A stretch of 64,000 bases of DNA from Planctomycetales bacterium 71-10 (GCA_001898385.1 MKTT01000124.1:18217-82216); one strand, 5' to 3'; shown: positions 44,158 through 52,438, counted from the first letter of the stretch. Numbers and translations are program-made. Notes: generated from the sequence alone by a model not told the origin.

Positions 44158-45651
44158 TCAACGCAGTTCCAGGGGCTCGATCGTCACCTTGCCCTGGACG
44201 CGGAGGATCGGCAGGAACGATTCGAAGGGGGAGACCCCCTCCAGGCTGGACTCGGACAGCTTGATGTGGGTGGCGTCGACCGTCGACTGGTCGAACGAGC
44301 TGTCGAGCGCGACCCAGCGGCCGTTGACGAAGACCTCGTGCCACATGTGGAAGCCGAAGCCCTTGGCCTTCATCTCCTTGCTGTCGACGTAGATCAACCC
44401 CACGGCCACCCGCGCCGGGATCCCCTTGGCCCGCGACATCGCCGCGGCCAGGACGGAGTGCTCGGTGCAGTCGCCGGTCAGGTTGAGGGCCGCCTCGCTC
44501 GCGGGGGCGAAGGTCGTCTCGAAGTTGCTCCGCACGTTCTGGAAGACCCAGTGGTTGATCGCCACGGCCTGCTTCCAGGGGTCGATCTCCCCCTTCACGG
44601 CGCGGTCGGCCAGTCGGATCACGCGGGAGTCGCCGCTGGTGATCATCGCGTTGGGGCGGAGGTATTCGGGGTCGGCCGGAGATCCGGCCTCGCCGTCGGC
44701 CGGGCCCATCGACTGGATGACCATCGTGGCCGACTTGCCGTCGCCGGTGGGGGAAAGCGTCTGCCGGCGGTCGTTGGGGATGACCTGGGTCGGGTCCTCG
44801 TCCTTCAGCGTGAGGCGATACTTGATGTAGGTGGTCTGGTAGGGGTTGGGGATGTCGCGCTCGGACTTGACGATGGTGTTGCGGATCTGGTCGTACTTGA
44901 TGCGACCCCCCGGCATCTTGGCGCCGGCCTCGGTGGTGCGGTAGGTCGTCATGCCGCCGAGGAGGTCGACGTCCTGCTTGAGCACCTGGCCGGCCGGGTC
45001 GACCCAGAGCGTCGAGCCCAGCTCGGGCCGGATCTTGCCGTCGAGCGTCGCGATCTGCTCGATCTTGCGGAGGGGCCGCTTGGCCCCGTCGCCCAGCTCG
45101 ATGTCCGAGGTCGCGCCCGCCTTCAGCTCGATGTCGACCACCCGGTTGAGGTCCGGGATGTACATCTTGAGGGTCCGACTCTCCCCCTCGGTCATGGGCT
45201 TCTTCGCCATGCTCTGCTCGGCCGCGTAGGGACCGCGGACCTCGGGGCCCCAGGGGATCACCTGCTCCTGGCGCTGGTTCGTCCCCTCCAGGATCAGCTT
45301 CATCTGGCCCTTGATCGCGTCGCCGTAGACGCGGATCTCGTTGTCGCTGGTGAGGGTGCGGGTGTCGAGCCGGAGGACCTCCCCCTCGGGGGTCTCGATC
45401 GTGCCGTACATCATCTTCTGGACGACCGTGTCGTCGCCGCGGCGGAAGCTCAGGACGGTGTCGACCCGGACGCGGTTCAGGGGCTTGTCCTTCTCCGTCA
45501 CCTTCTCGATGAAGGTGTGGATATAGCCGATCTTGTTCCCGGCCAGGAACACGGCGTCCCAGGAGTCCTCCGCGCGGGCGGCCGGCGTGACGAGGACCAG
45601 GAGAGACGGCAGCAGCCCAAGCACGCGCAGGCGACGGCGAATCCGGTTCAT
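44158..45651 (-). CDS. Exported transglutaminase-like protein
   Basis: A 497-residue protein with a signal peptide (RRRLRVLGLLPSLLVLV, cleavage near ARA-E). The C-terminal transglutaminase-like domain has the triad Cys395 in TGDCTEHSVLAAA, His438 in FHMWHEVFV and Asp450 in LDSSFDQ. The first 300 residues are beta-rich (DTVLSFRRGDDTVVQKMMYG), similar to the N-terminal part of bacterial DUF3857-type transglutaminase proteins. It probably acts as a protease or cross-linking enzyme in the envelope. It precedes the sugar-binding lipoprotein gene on the same strand (72-bp gap). Confidence 0.88.
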   Translation of the reverse strand: MNRIRRRLRVLGLLPSLLVLVTPAARAEDSWDAVFLAGNKIGYIHTFIEKVTEKDKPLNRVRVDTVLSFRRGDDTVVQKMMYGTIETPEGEVLRLDTRTLTSDNEIRVYGDAIKGQMKLILEGTNQRQEQVIPWGPEVRGPYAAEQSMAKKPMTEGESRTLKMYIPDLNRVVDIELKAGATSDIELGDGAKRPLRKIEQIATLDGKIRPELGSTLWVDPAGQVLKQDVDLLGGMTTYRTTEAGAKMPGGRIKYDQIRNTIVKSERDIPNPYQTTYIKYRLTLKDEDPTQVIPNDRRQTLSPTGDGKSATMVIQSMGPADGEAGSPADPEYLRPNAMITSGDSRVIRLADRAVKGEIDPWKQAVAINHWVFQNVRSNFETTFAPASEAALNLTGDCTEHSVLAAAMSRAKGIPARVAVGLIYVDSKEMKAKGFGFHMWHEVFVNGRWVALDSSFDQSTVDATHIKLSESSLEGVSPFESFLPILRVQGKVTIEPLELR

Positions 45652-45854
45652 GGCGACCCTGACCCTCTCCCTGGACGGGATTCCAGCTCGACCCGGCGCG
45701 TCCCTCGCGCGGACCCTCTCCGGTCCACTATCGGCGAAACCGGGCCGGCCTCTCAAGCTCAAGTCGACCTCGATCCCGCGGGGCTTGTCCCGGCGTATAG
45801 ACTTGATGCGCCGAAGACCCCGCCCCGCCGACCCGCCCAACCGAAAGCCCCCGC

Positions 45855-46388
45855 ATGGAGACCCTGGAGACCGAGCGCCTGATCCTCCGCCAGTTCCGCG
45901 AGGACGACCTCGACGCCTATGCCGAGATGGTCCGCGACCCGGAGGTCATGCGCTACCTGGGCTCGGGCCCGATGAACCGGGCCGAGGCGTGGCGGAACAT
46001 GGCGATGATCCTGGGCCACTGGCGGCTGAGGGGCTTCGGCATGTGGGCCGTCGAGGAGAAGGGCGGGGGGGCGATGATCGGCCGGGTCGGCTGCTGGCGG
46101 CCGGAAGGTTGGCCCGGGCTGGAGATCGGCTGGGCGCTCCGGCGCGAGTTCTGGGGGAAGGGCTACGCCACCGAAGCGGCCCGGGCCTCGATGGACGCGG
46201 CGTTCGGGAGGCTCGGCGAACGCCACGTCATCAGCATGATCCACGGCGAGAACCGGGCGTCCATCCGGGTTGCCGGACGCCTGGGTATGCGGCTGGAGGG
46301 CCGCACCGAGCTGTTCGGGATCCCCGTCGCGGTCTTCGGCGTCCGGCGCGCGGAGGGCCCCCCCGCGACGCCGGGCCGTGGAACCTGA
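45855..46388 (+). CDS. GNAT N-acetyltransferase (RimJ/RimL type)
   Basis: A 177-residue acetyltransferase. LETERLILRQFREDDLDAYAEM is the classic RimJ/L-like start; LEIGWALRREFWGKGYATEAA contains the acetyl-CoA motif (Q/R-x-x-G-x-G/A), and NRASIRVAGRLGMRLEGRTE the C-terminal block. The substrate could be a ribosomal protein N-terminus, an amino acid or a small molecule. It converges with the small basic protein gene at 46413. Confidence 0.9.
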   Translation: METLETERLILRQFREDDLDAYAEMVRDPEVMRYLGSGPMNRAEAWRNMAMILGHWRLRGFGMWAVEEKGGGAMIGRVGCWRPEGWPGLEIGWALRREFWGKGYATEAARASMDAAFGRLGERHVISMIHGENRASIRVAGRLGMRLEGRTELFGIPVAVFGVRRAEGPPATPGRGT

Positions 46389-46412
46389 TCGACGCCCGCC
46401 CCATCCATTAAG

Positions 46413-46730
46413 TTAAGTGGAAGCCTTCTTCTCCTTGTTCCGCTTGCGCGTGGCCGCGGCCTTCTTGGCGGCCTCCGAGCGTGCCGAGGCCGGTCGGGCG
46501 GCCGACGCCGCCCCGCCGAGCTTCCCCCCCTTCTTGCTGGAGACCTTGGTGTCGGGGACGCCGCGGCCGCTCCCCGACTTGTTCCCGCCGCCGCTCTCCT
46601 TGTTCACGGTGGCCCAGGCCCGGCGCTCGGCCTCCCCCTCGGGGACGCCCCGGTCCTCGTACCCCTCGGCGATGTGCTCCGCCTGCCGCTTCTGCTTGTC
46701 CGTGTATTTCGACTTGTCGCCCCGTGGCAT
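46413..46730 (-). CDS. Small basic protein of the type often annotated as plasmid stabilization protein
   Basis: A 105-residue, strongly basic protein. The first half, DKSKYTDKQKRQAEHIAEGY and then EDRGVPEGEAERRAWATVNK, is well conserved in unrelated bacteria and often annotated as plasmid stabilization protein, without proof. The second half is Gly/Ala/Ser/Lys-rich (GGKLGGAASAARPASARSEA) and ends in a KRNKEKK cluster, as in histone-like or KGG-type stress proteins. Probable DNA-associated or stress-related role, inferred only from composition. No toxin partner is visible. Confidence 0.75.
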   Translation of the reverse strand: MPRGDKSKYTDKQKRQAEHIAEGYEDRGVPEGEAERRAWATVNKESGGGNKSGSGRGVPDTKVSSKKGGKLGGAASAARPASARSEAAKKAAATRKRNKEKKAST

Positions 46731-47139
46731 GGCTCAAGGCTCCTGTCGCTCGAACGGGAAGGTGATGCAACGAGCCGGGCGGCTCACCGAAGGGATTCCC
46801 ATTCAAGATGCGGGCCACGACGCCCGAGATTCCCGGAAAAAATGCCGATTCCGCGGATTCGGCGACTCCCGCGGCCTGGCCCACTCCGGGCGAGGCCGCT
46901 AAGATGGAGGTTTTTCGAGAATCCGCCCGAGAACCCGGAATCGATCTACCATTGCGGCCGGGTTGATCCTATACTTTGGCTTGGTTGGAAACCGAACGAG
47001 CGCGTGCCGTAGATCCCAATAGAGCTTCTCGTCTGCCTCATCCGCCTTTCCACCGCCTAGGGCCGGACACCGGCCCCTTTCAGAGACCCGGAAAGTGAGT
47101 ACGAGGGTCGAGTCGCCACGCTACGCTAGGAGTTAGCAG
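46731..47139 (+). promoter_or_regulatory. Long upstream region of the RRM gene
   Basis: A region of 409 bp with no convincing gene. A TATACT -10-like box at 46970-46975 lies in GGTTGATCCTATACTTTGG, but there is no good -35 at normal spacing. If transcription starts near 46982, the RRM gene has a leader of about 160 nt; such leaders on RNA-binding-protein genes are often sites of autoregulation or cold response. A short hairpin (GGCCGGACACCGGCC) lies within the leader near 47061. Confidence 0.35.
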
Positions 47140-47559
47140 GTGGGCAAGAAACTGTATGTCGGGAATCTCTCGTACCGCGTGAACAGCTCGGACCTGGAGC
47201 AGCTGTTCTCGCAGTTCGGCACCGTCGAGAGCGCTGAGGTCATCTCCGATCGCGAGACCGGCCGCAGCAAGGGGTTCGGTTTCGTCGAGATGAGCTCGGA
47301 CGCCGAGGCCCAGGCCGCCATCGACAACCTTCACGACCATGAGTCCGACGGCCGTCGCTTGACGGTCAACGAGGCGCGGCCCCGCGAGCCTCGCTCGGGC
47401 GGCGGCGGCTACGGCGGCGGTGGTCGCTCCGGCGGCTACGGCGGCGGTGGCGGCTACGGTGGTGGTGGCGGCGGTGGCTACGGCGGCGGCGGTGGTGGTT
47501 ACGGCGGCGGCCGTGGCGGCGACCGGCGCGGCGGCGGTGGCGGCTACGACCGCTATTGA
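47140..47559 (+). CDS. Glycine-rich RRM RNA-binding protein
   Basis: A 139-residue protein: an RRM fold at residues 1-80 with RNP2 (KLYVGNLSY) and RNP1 (KGFGFVEM), then a tail made almost only of Gly, Tyr, Arg and Ser (GGYGGGG repeats) ending RRGGGGGYDRY. The architecture matches cyanobacterial and planctomycete Rbp-type proteins, which bind single-stranded RNA and in cyanobacteria respond to cold. The tail is low-complexity and could support condensation. The start is GTG at 47140, eight nt after TAGGAG. A strong intrinsic terminator follows. Confidence 0.95.
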   Translation: MGKKLYVGNLSYRVNSSDLEQLFSQFGTVESAEVISDRETGRSKGFGFVEMSSDAEAQAAIDNLHDHESDGRRLTVNEARPREPRSGGGGYGGGGRSGGYGGGGGYGGGGGGGYGGGGGGYGGGRGGDRRGGGGGYDRY

Positions 47560-47588
47560 TCGTCGACCGAGACGACCCTGAAACACCG

Positions 47589-47624
47589 AAGCCCCGCGAG
47601 CCCCTTCTAAGGCTCGCGGGGCTT
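47589..47624 (+). terminator. Intrinsic terminator of the RRM gene
   Basis: A perfect 14-bp stem (AAGCCCCGCGAGCC at 47589-47602 with its complement at 47611-47624), 8-nt loop, ending in TTTT then CGTT. It is the only hairpin in the window with a real U-run, and begins 30 bp after the stop codon. Confidence 0.9.
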
Positions 47625-47679
47625 TTCGTTGCCTTTCCTTCAACCTGATCCTTCGAACTCAGGTCCGATCCGACCCGAA

Positions 47680-48186
47680 TCAGGCGTCGGGCTTCTGCCG
47701 GGCGACGGCGAGAGGCCTCAGGACCGCGAGCATCGTGTTGAGATGGGCCAGGCGGGGCCCGAAGCGGTCGACGAAATCGCTGAGGGCGAAGTCGCCGTCG
47801 ACCAGGTTCTCGTGGTTCTCCTCGACGTAGTCGGCCATCTCGCCGATCAGCGAGGCGTGCACCTGCTCCAGCCGGCCGAGGGCCTCCCGGCTGGCGTCGA
47901 GGACGCGCTGGTGGCCGTTCTGCCACCGTTCCAGCTCGGCCGACTGCCGCGCCCGCTGCTCGCGGTTGACCTGGACGATCTCGCGCGTCAGCTCCAGCTC
48001 CTGGCGGTTCATCTCCAGGTTCTGACGGAGGACGTCCAGGGTCTGGTTCTGGAGGTTGACCAGATGGTGGAGCAGGACGATCGGGTCGTTGGGGCCGTGG
48101 ACCGACGCCGAGGGGTTCTGGCCGGTCGGCGAAACTTCCATGCGGTACGTCCAGGACGCCGAGGATGGGTTCTCGGGGGCAGACAC
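47680..48186 (-). CDS. Coiled-coil protein of unknown function
   Basis: A 168-residue soluble protein. Residues 35-95 are a predicted coiled coil (LHHLVNLQNQTLDVLRQNLE, then ELELTREIVQVNREQRARQS), followed by a helical C-terminal part (MADYVEENHENLVDGDFALS). The start is GTG at 48186 because AAGGAGGT lies right before it; an inner ATG (M17) is a less likely start. No domain is recognised. It has its own promoter and an inverted repeat in the leader. Confidence 0.7.
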   Translation of the reverse strand: MSAPENPSSASWTYRMEVSPTGQNPSASVHGPNDPIVLLHHLVNLQNQTLDVLRQNLEMNRQELELTREIVQVNREQRARQSAELERWQNGHQRVLDASREALGRLEQVHASLIGEMADYVEENHENLVDGDFALSDFVDRFGPRLAHLNTMLAVLRPLAVARQKPDA

Positions 48187-48248
48187 TCCGACCTCCTTCG
48201 CTGACGGACGGGCGGGGCAGACGGATGGGACGCTCGCCGAGGGATTCG

Positions 48249-48271
48249 CCCGAATCGTGCGGAGATTCGGG
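48249..48271. promoter_or_regulatory. Inverted repeat in the leader of the coiled-coil gene
   Basis: CCCGAATC (48249-48256) and GATTCGGG (48264-48271) are exact complements around a 7-nt centre, 60 bp upstream of the GTG start and just after the predicted transcription start. A further GATTCG lies next to it (48244). It could be an operator or a leader hairpin. Confidence 0.4.
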
Positions 48272-48287
48272 CGCGGAGAGGCTTCCA

Positions 48288-48316
48288 AGTATATTCTACG
48301 AAGGTCCGATCGTACA
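48288..48316 (-). promoter_or_regulatory. Possible promoter of the coiled-coil gene
   Basis: A minus-strand TATACT box (48288-48293) lies in the AT-rich string AAGTATATTCT, with a weak -35 (TGTACG, 48311-48316) at 17 bp. The start point would be near 48281, giving a leader of about 95 nt. Confidence 0.45.
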
Positions 48317-48375
48317 GGCGACGCCCCTACGCAAGCGCCGCGCGGACCGGCCCCGAAGGCTCGCGAGCATCCGGC

Positions 48376-49308
48376 TCAGAGGGTTAGGTCGGGATCGTCA
48401 TCATCGTCATCGTCCTCATCCTCGTCGTGGTCGTGGCCGTCGACGCCGTGGTGGAAGGCGTCCGGGAGGGCGTCGACCACGTCCCCGGCGACCATGCCGA
48501 CCTCGCCGGAGTGGTCGCGGGCGATGTCGCCGGCGATGCCGTGGGTGTAGACCGCGAGCTGGGCCGCCTCGAAGGCCGGCAGCTTCTGGCCGAGCATCGC
48601 CGCCACGACCCCCGTCAACACGTCCCCCGCGCCGCCGGTCGCCATGCCGGGGTTGCCGGTCGTGTTGACGTAGACGCGATCGCCGTCGGTCACCAGCGTC
48701 CCGCTCCCCTTGAGGACGACCACCAGGTTCGGGTTCCGCGAGGCGAACGCCGAGGCCCTCGCCTCGCGTTCGGCCTGGACCTGCTTCGTCGTCGCCCCCA
48801 GCAGCCGGCCGAACTCGCCGGGATGCGGCGTGACGATCGTCGGCGCCTTCAGCTTCTCCACCAAGCCCGCGTCCTTCGCCAGCGCGTTCAGGGCGTCGGC
48901 GTCCAGGACCAGGGGCCTGCCCACGGACTCGATCGCCCAGCGGACCAGTTCGAGGACCGCGTCGGACTCCCCCAGCCCGGGGCCGACGGCCAGGACGTCG
49001 GCCTTCTCCGCCAACTTCTCCAGGGCCGGCCGCGCGGCGCGGAAGTCGACGAGGCCGTCACTGTCGCAGGGCAGGGGGTAGGTCATGTAGCACGCCTCGA
49101 ACGAGGCGACCGTCGGCTGGACCTCGACCGGGCACGCGACGCGCACGAGCCCCGCCCCCGAGCGCAGGGCCGAGGCCCCGGCGAGCGCCGCGGCGCCGGC
49201 CATGCCCCGGCCGCCCGCCACGATCAGGATGGAGCCGTAATCCCCCTTGTGTCCGTCGTGCGACCGCGCGGGGAGGGAGGGGATCGATTCGATCCGTCGG
49301 AGAGCCAT
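48376..49308 (-). CDS. nnrD: ADP-dependent NAD(P)H-hydrate dehydratase
   Basis: A 310-residue ribokinase-fold repair enzyme that converts damaged NAD(P)HX back to NAD(P)H using ADP. Motifs: KGDYGSILIVAGGRGMAGAA at the N-terminus, TPHPGEFGRLLG, and GNPGMATGGAGDVLTG with the catalytic Asp. The epimerase domain (NnrE) that is fused in many bacteria is absent and not seen elsewhere in the window. The C-terminus has an unusual His/Asp/Glu tail (HHGVDGHDHDEDEDDDDDDD) that could bind metal. It starts 13 bp after larB, apparently one operon. Confidence 0.94.
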   Translation of the reverse strand: MALRRIESIPSLPARSHDGHKGDYGSILIVAGGRGMAGAAALAGASALRSGAGLVRVACPVEVQPTVASFEACYMTYPLPCDSDGLVDFRAARPALEKLAEKADVLAVGPGLGESDAVLELVRWAIESVGRPLVLDADALNALAKDAGLVEKLKAPTIVTPHPGEFGRLLGATTKQVQAEREARASAFASRNPNLVVVLKGSGTLVTDGDRVYVNTTGNPGMATGGAGDVLTGVVAAMLGQKLPAFEAAQLAVYTHGIAGDIARDHSGEVGMVAGDVVDALPDAFHHGVDGHDHDEDEDDDDDDDPDLTL

Positions 49309-49321
49309 GTTCGGAGAGTCC

Positions 49322-50116
49322 TCAGGCAGGGGTCCCGTCAGCCTCGCCGCGCGCCTGGCCGGCGCGACGGGCGATGAGGCCGGCGACGTAACCGCCGTTG
49401 AATCCGGCGTCGATGTTCACGACCACCACGTTCGACGCGCAGCTGTTGAGCATCCCCAGGAGCGCCGCGAGCCCCTGGAAGTTCGCCCCGTAGCCGATGC
49501 TCGTCGGCACCGCGATCACGGGGCATGGCGACAGGCCGCCGACGACGCTCGGCAGCGCCCCCTCCATCCCCGCCACGACGACCAGGGCGTCGGCCTCGGT
49601 GAGCCGGTCCAGCTTGCTCAGCAGCCGATGGAGGCCGGCCACGCCGACGTCGGCCAGCAGGGTGACGTCGCAGTTGCGGGCCTCGGCCGTGACGCGGGCC
49701 TCCTCGGCAACGGGGAGGTCGCTGGTCCCGGCCGTGACGATCACGACCCGTCCCACCTTCGGCCCTCGCGCCTCAGGCCCGGCGCGGCGGAAGGTCCGGG
49801 CGACGGCGTTGTATTCGCCGTCCGGGAACGCGGCCGTCAGGCGTCCGGCGACGTCCGGCGCGACCCGCGTCACCAGGCAGCCCTGGCCGTGCTCGACGAG
49901 CTTGCCGAGGATCGCCTCGATCTGATCCGCCGTCTTCCCCAGCCCGAAGACGACCTCGGGGAAGCCGCACCGATCGCGGCGGTGCAGGTCGACGTGCGCG
50001 AACCCTCCGGCCTCGGCGAAACCCTGGCGGGCCTCCACCTCCTTCGCGGCGGCGTCGGGCGTGATCGCGCCGGACGCCAGGGCGTCGAACAGTTGAGCCA
50101 GGTGACGTGGGATCAT
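49322..50116 (-). CDS. larB: Nickel-pincer cofactor biosynthesis protein LarB
   Basis: A 264-residue enzyme with a PurE-like domain that carboxylates nicotinic acid adenine dinucleotide, the first step toward the nickel-pincer nucleotide used by lactate racemase-like enzymes. VVIVTAGTSDLPVAEEA, VVVAGMEGALPSVVGGL and PTSIGYGANFQGLAALLGML are the conserved blocks; the C-terminal NSCASNVVVVNIDAGFNGG contains the functional Cys. LarC, LarE and LarA are not visible in the window. The operon with nnrD links two enzymes acting on nicotinamide-type nucleotides. Confidence 0.95.
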   Translation of the reverse strand: MIPRHLAQLFDALASGAITPDAAAKEVEARQGFAEAGGFAHVDLHRRDRCGFPEVVFGLGKTADQIEAILGKLVEHGQGCLVTRVAPDVAGRLTAAFPDGEYNAVARTFRRAGPEARGPKVGRVVIVTAGTSDLPVAEEARVTAEARNCDVTLLADVGVAGLHRLLSKLDRLTEADALVVVAGMEGALPSVVGGLSPCPVIAVPTSIGYGANFQGLAALLGMLNSCASNVVVVNIDAGFNGGYVAGLIARRAGQARGEADGTPA

Positions 50117-50203
50117 GGGGCGGTGCCTCGGCAGGGTCGTCGGGTTCCGATCAACCGTAGCCGGACCACCCCGAATCCGCAACCTGTCGACGGCCCCGTC
50201 GGG

Positions 50204-51058
50204 TCACGCAGGCGACCGATCACGCCGCCCTCGCCGCCGGGCTCGAAGCCCCAGGGCGATCGAGCCGGCGGCCAGCCACAGCAGCGACGGCTCCGGGATC
50301 GGCGTCGGCGCGGCGACGCCCGGCGGCGTCAGGATGAAAATCTCTGCCAGCGAGGAGTCGGGCGTCCCGTAATCTCCCGAGGGGATCGCCGAGACGAGGA
50401 TGTCGCCGCGGGCGGTCAGCCCCTCGACGTCCAGCCGGCCGTAACGCCCCCAGAACTCGGGGTCGATCAGATCCCGGAGCGAGGTCGCGATGCCCGTCGC
50501 GGCGTCGATCAGCCGCGTCTCGATGTCGGCGCCCGAGGACCCCCAGGTCACCGTCCGGATCAAGACCTGGTCGGCGGAGTTCAAGAGGATCGTCGCATCC
50601 GCCCCGACGCCGTTCGTCAGGCGTTGGAAGTCGGAGTAGGTGCCGTCCTCGTCGCGGGTCGCGTAGCCGGTGAAGACGGAGGACCAGGGGAGCGCCTGCG
50701 AGGCACCGGACGGGATCATGCCGACGACGGTGCCCGTGTTCGGGTTGATCCAGTACCCCCGCATCGCGAAGGTCTCGACGAAGGGATACATCCCGCCTCG
50801 CAGGATCGTCGTCTTCGGGAGGTCGAGGGCCGCGGACCCCGGGGCGTCCAGCGCGATCGCGCCGGAGTCGACGTCGTAGGCGACGCCCGTCGTGCGGTCG
50901 ACGAGCTTCCTCCCCCCGTCCCAGGAAGAGTCGACGTCGCGATCCCGGCCGACGTATGTGGGCGTATAATAAGAGGCTGCGGACGCGACATCGACGGCCA
51001 GGGCGGCCGTGACGAAGGTGATCGCCCTCAACACCGACGCCCCAAACTCCCAACGCAT
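50204..51058 (-). CDS. PEP-CTERM sorted secreted protein
   Basis: A 284-residue protein. The N-terminus is a signal peptide (AITFVTAALAVDVASA). The C-terminus has the PEP-CTERM sorting signal: IPEPSLLWLAAGSIALGL followed by the basic cluster RARRRGRRD, expected to be cut by an exosortase at the cell envelope. The body is beta-rich with no known domain. The start at 51058 has a GGAGGAG Shine-Dalgarno. No exosortase gene is in the window. Confidence 0.85.
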   Translation of the reverse strand: MRWEFGASVLRAITFVTAALAVDVASAASYYTPTYVGRDRDVDSSWDGGRKLVDRTTGVAYDVDSGAIALDAPGSAALDLPKTTILRGGMYPFVETFAMRGYWINPNTGTVVGMIPSGASQALPWSSVFTGYATRDEDGTYSDFQRLTNGVGADATILLNSADQVLIRTVTWGSSGADIETRLIDAATGIATSLRDLIDPEFWGRYGRLDVEGLTARGDILVSAIPSGDYGTPDSSLAEIFILTPPGVAAPTPIPEPSLLWLAAGSIALGLRARRRGRRDRSPA

Positions 51059-51220
51059 GACGCCTCCTCCGTGAGCGTTCATCGATGCCAAGGGCGGCGC
51101 TCTCCACGACGGCCCTTCGTCAGGATTCAGAAGATGCCCATGTGAGCGATCGGCGTCAATCCACGAATCGATGAGACCCGGTCGCGATCGCCGCCCCCCT
51201 ACCGGCGGAGGCCGTCGGCC

Positions 51221-51229
51221 TGCTAGATT
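51221..51229 (+). promoter_or_regulatory. Extended -10 element upstream of the DUF2135 gene
   Basis: TGCTAGATT fits an extended -10 (TG-n-TAGATT), 50 bp before the ATG of the next gene. A weak minus-strand TTGACG at 51164-51169 could serve the divergent PEP-CTERM gene. No other feature is seen in 51059-51278. Confidence 0.35.
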
Positions 51230-51278
51230 CGGGGTGGATAGGCCGCCGACGTCACTCCACCCCAGAGACTTCGCCCCC

Positions 51279-52295
51279 ATGTCCACGCCCCCCCAGGCCA
51301 CTCCCGGCCCCGGCGACGACCGGGGCCGAGTCCCGGTCGCGTATCCGCCGCGGGAGCGATCTCGGACGCCAAAAGCCGACGGGCGGCCGGTCGTGGCCAT
51401 GCCGTCGCTTTCCGAACCGGTTTCGCCCCTCTTCGCGAACCTCGGGACGATCCCCACCCTCAAGAGCTGGGGCGGTTCGTTCGCGTTCCATGCGGCGGCC
51501 CTGCTGATCCTCGCCTTCTGGTACTTCACGCCCCCCGTCCGCAGGCCGGTCGAGTTCGACACGAGGCTGGGCGGCTCGCCCGACGGCTTGATCGACGGGA
51601 CCACGTTCGCCGGGGGCCTGAACACGCCGGAGGACGAGATCGGCATGGCCGAGGCCAGCGTCATGGCCGAGCCCGAGCCGATGCCCCTGCTGGACCTATC
51701 GCCCTCGAACGGCGAGCGGCCCGCCCCGCTCGCCCACGGGTCCCCGCGCAGCGCCGGGGGCGGCGCGCCCAACGACAACCCGGGGGCCGGGGGCGGCGAG
51801 GGCTTCGGCGTGGCCCGGTTCGGCGACGGCTCGGAGTCGATCAAGGGGATCCAGGTCAAGGTGGGCGACCCCCAGTTCACCCTGATCTGGGACAACGACG
51901 TGGACCTCGACCTCCACGTCGTCGAGCCCGGAGGCAAGGAGATCTACTGGGAGGAGCGCAAGGGGGACCACGGCGGCGAGCTGGACGTCGACAACACCCG
52001 CGGCTACGGGCCCGAGAACATCTACTGGCTGACGGAGACCGACGACCCCGACGGGCCCGAGGTGCGCGGGGACGGGCCGCCGGGCGTCTACAAGTGGTTC
52101 GTGGTCTACTACGGCGGCTTCGGCGGCATCCCCAAGCCGACGCAGTGGCAGGTGCGCATCAAGCACGCGGGCCGGGTGTCGACTGTCCGGGGCAAGCTCC
52201 GCGCGCTCGACGAGAGGACGAAGGTCTACACGCTGACCGTCGGCCCGAAGGCCGCCCCCGACGAAGGCCCGCTCCTCCCGCCCGAACGCCCCTGA
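51279..52295 (+). CDS. Membrane-anchored protein with DUF2135-like domain
   Basis: A 338-residue protein. A Pro-rich cytoplasmic N-terminus is followed by one hydrophobic segment at about residues 67-85 (FAFHAAALLILAFWYF), then a Pro/Gly-rich linker. From about residue 190 a beta-domain reads FTLIWDNDVDLDLHVVEPGG, with EIYWEERKGDHGGELDVDN and YGPENIYW, the acidic pattern typical of DUF2135/YfaP-like domains, which may bind calcium. It lies upstream of the MacAB-like export operon and may be its client or partner, but there is a 208-bp gap. Confidence 0.75.
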   Translation: MSTPPQATPGPGDDRGRVPVAYPPRERSRTPKADGRPVVAMPSLSEPVSPLFANLGTIPTLKSWGGSFAFHAAALLILAFWYFTPPVRRPVEFDTRLGGSPDGLIDGTTFAGGLNTPEDEIGMAEASVMAEPEPMPLLDLSPSNGERPAPLAHGSPRSAGGGAPNDNPGAGGGEGFGVARFGDGSESIKGIQVKVGDPQFTLIWDNDVDLDLHVVEPGGKEIYWEERKGDHGGELDVDNTRGYGPENIYWLTETDDPDGPEVRGDGPPGVYKWFVVYYGGFGGIPKPTQWQVRIKHAGRVSTVRGKLRALDERTKVYTLTVGPKAAPDEGPLLPPERP

Positions 52296-52432
52296 CGCCT
52301 CCACGCAGGACCGCTTGCTGAAAATCCGTAAACCTTGGGAATCCGGCGACGTCCGCGTCGAATGACGACGGTACACTCGGGTACGAGTGAACAGACGCGA
52401 CGATCGACCTCGCGTCGGAATGCGACCGCCTG

Positions 52433-52438
52433 TATAGT
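52433..52438 (+). promoter_or_regulatory. Possible -10 box for the MacAB-like operon
   Basis: TATAGT in GCCTGTATAGTCG lies 66 bp before the adaptor start. No good -35 at 16-18 bp. The rest of 52296-52503 shows no gene. Confidence 0.3.

Noticed and set aside
46413..46730. Toxin-antitoxin system based on the plasmid-stabilization-type label
   Set aside because: The family name is historical; no toxin-like partner is adjacent, and the neighbour is a convergent GNAT of RimJ/L type.
45855..46730. GNAT plus small basic protein as a TacT-type toxin-antitoxin pair
   Set aside because: They are convergent rather than co-directional, the GNAT has the RimJ/RimL layout, and the small protein is not a DNA-binding RHH antitoxin.
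47395..47556. Dense GGC/GGT repeats that might suggest a CRISPR or satellite array
   Set aside because: They encode the Gly/Tyr/Arg tail of the RRM protein; there are no regular spacers and no cas genes.
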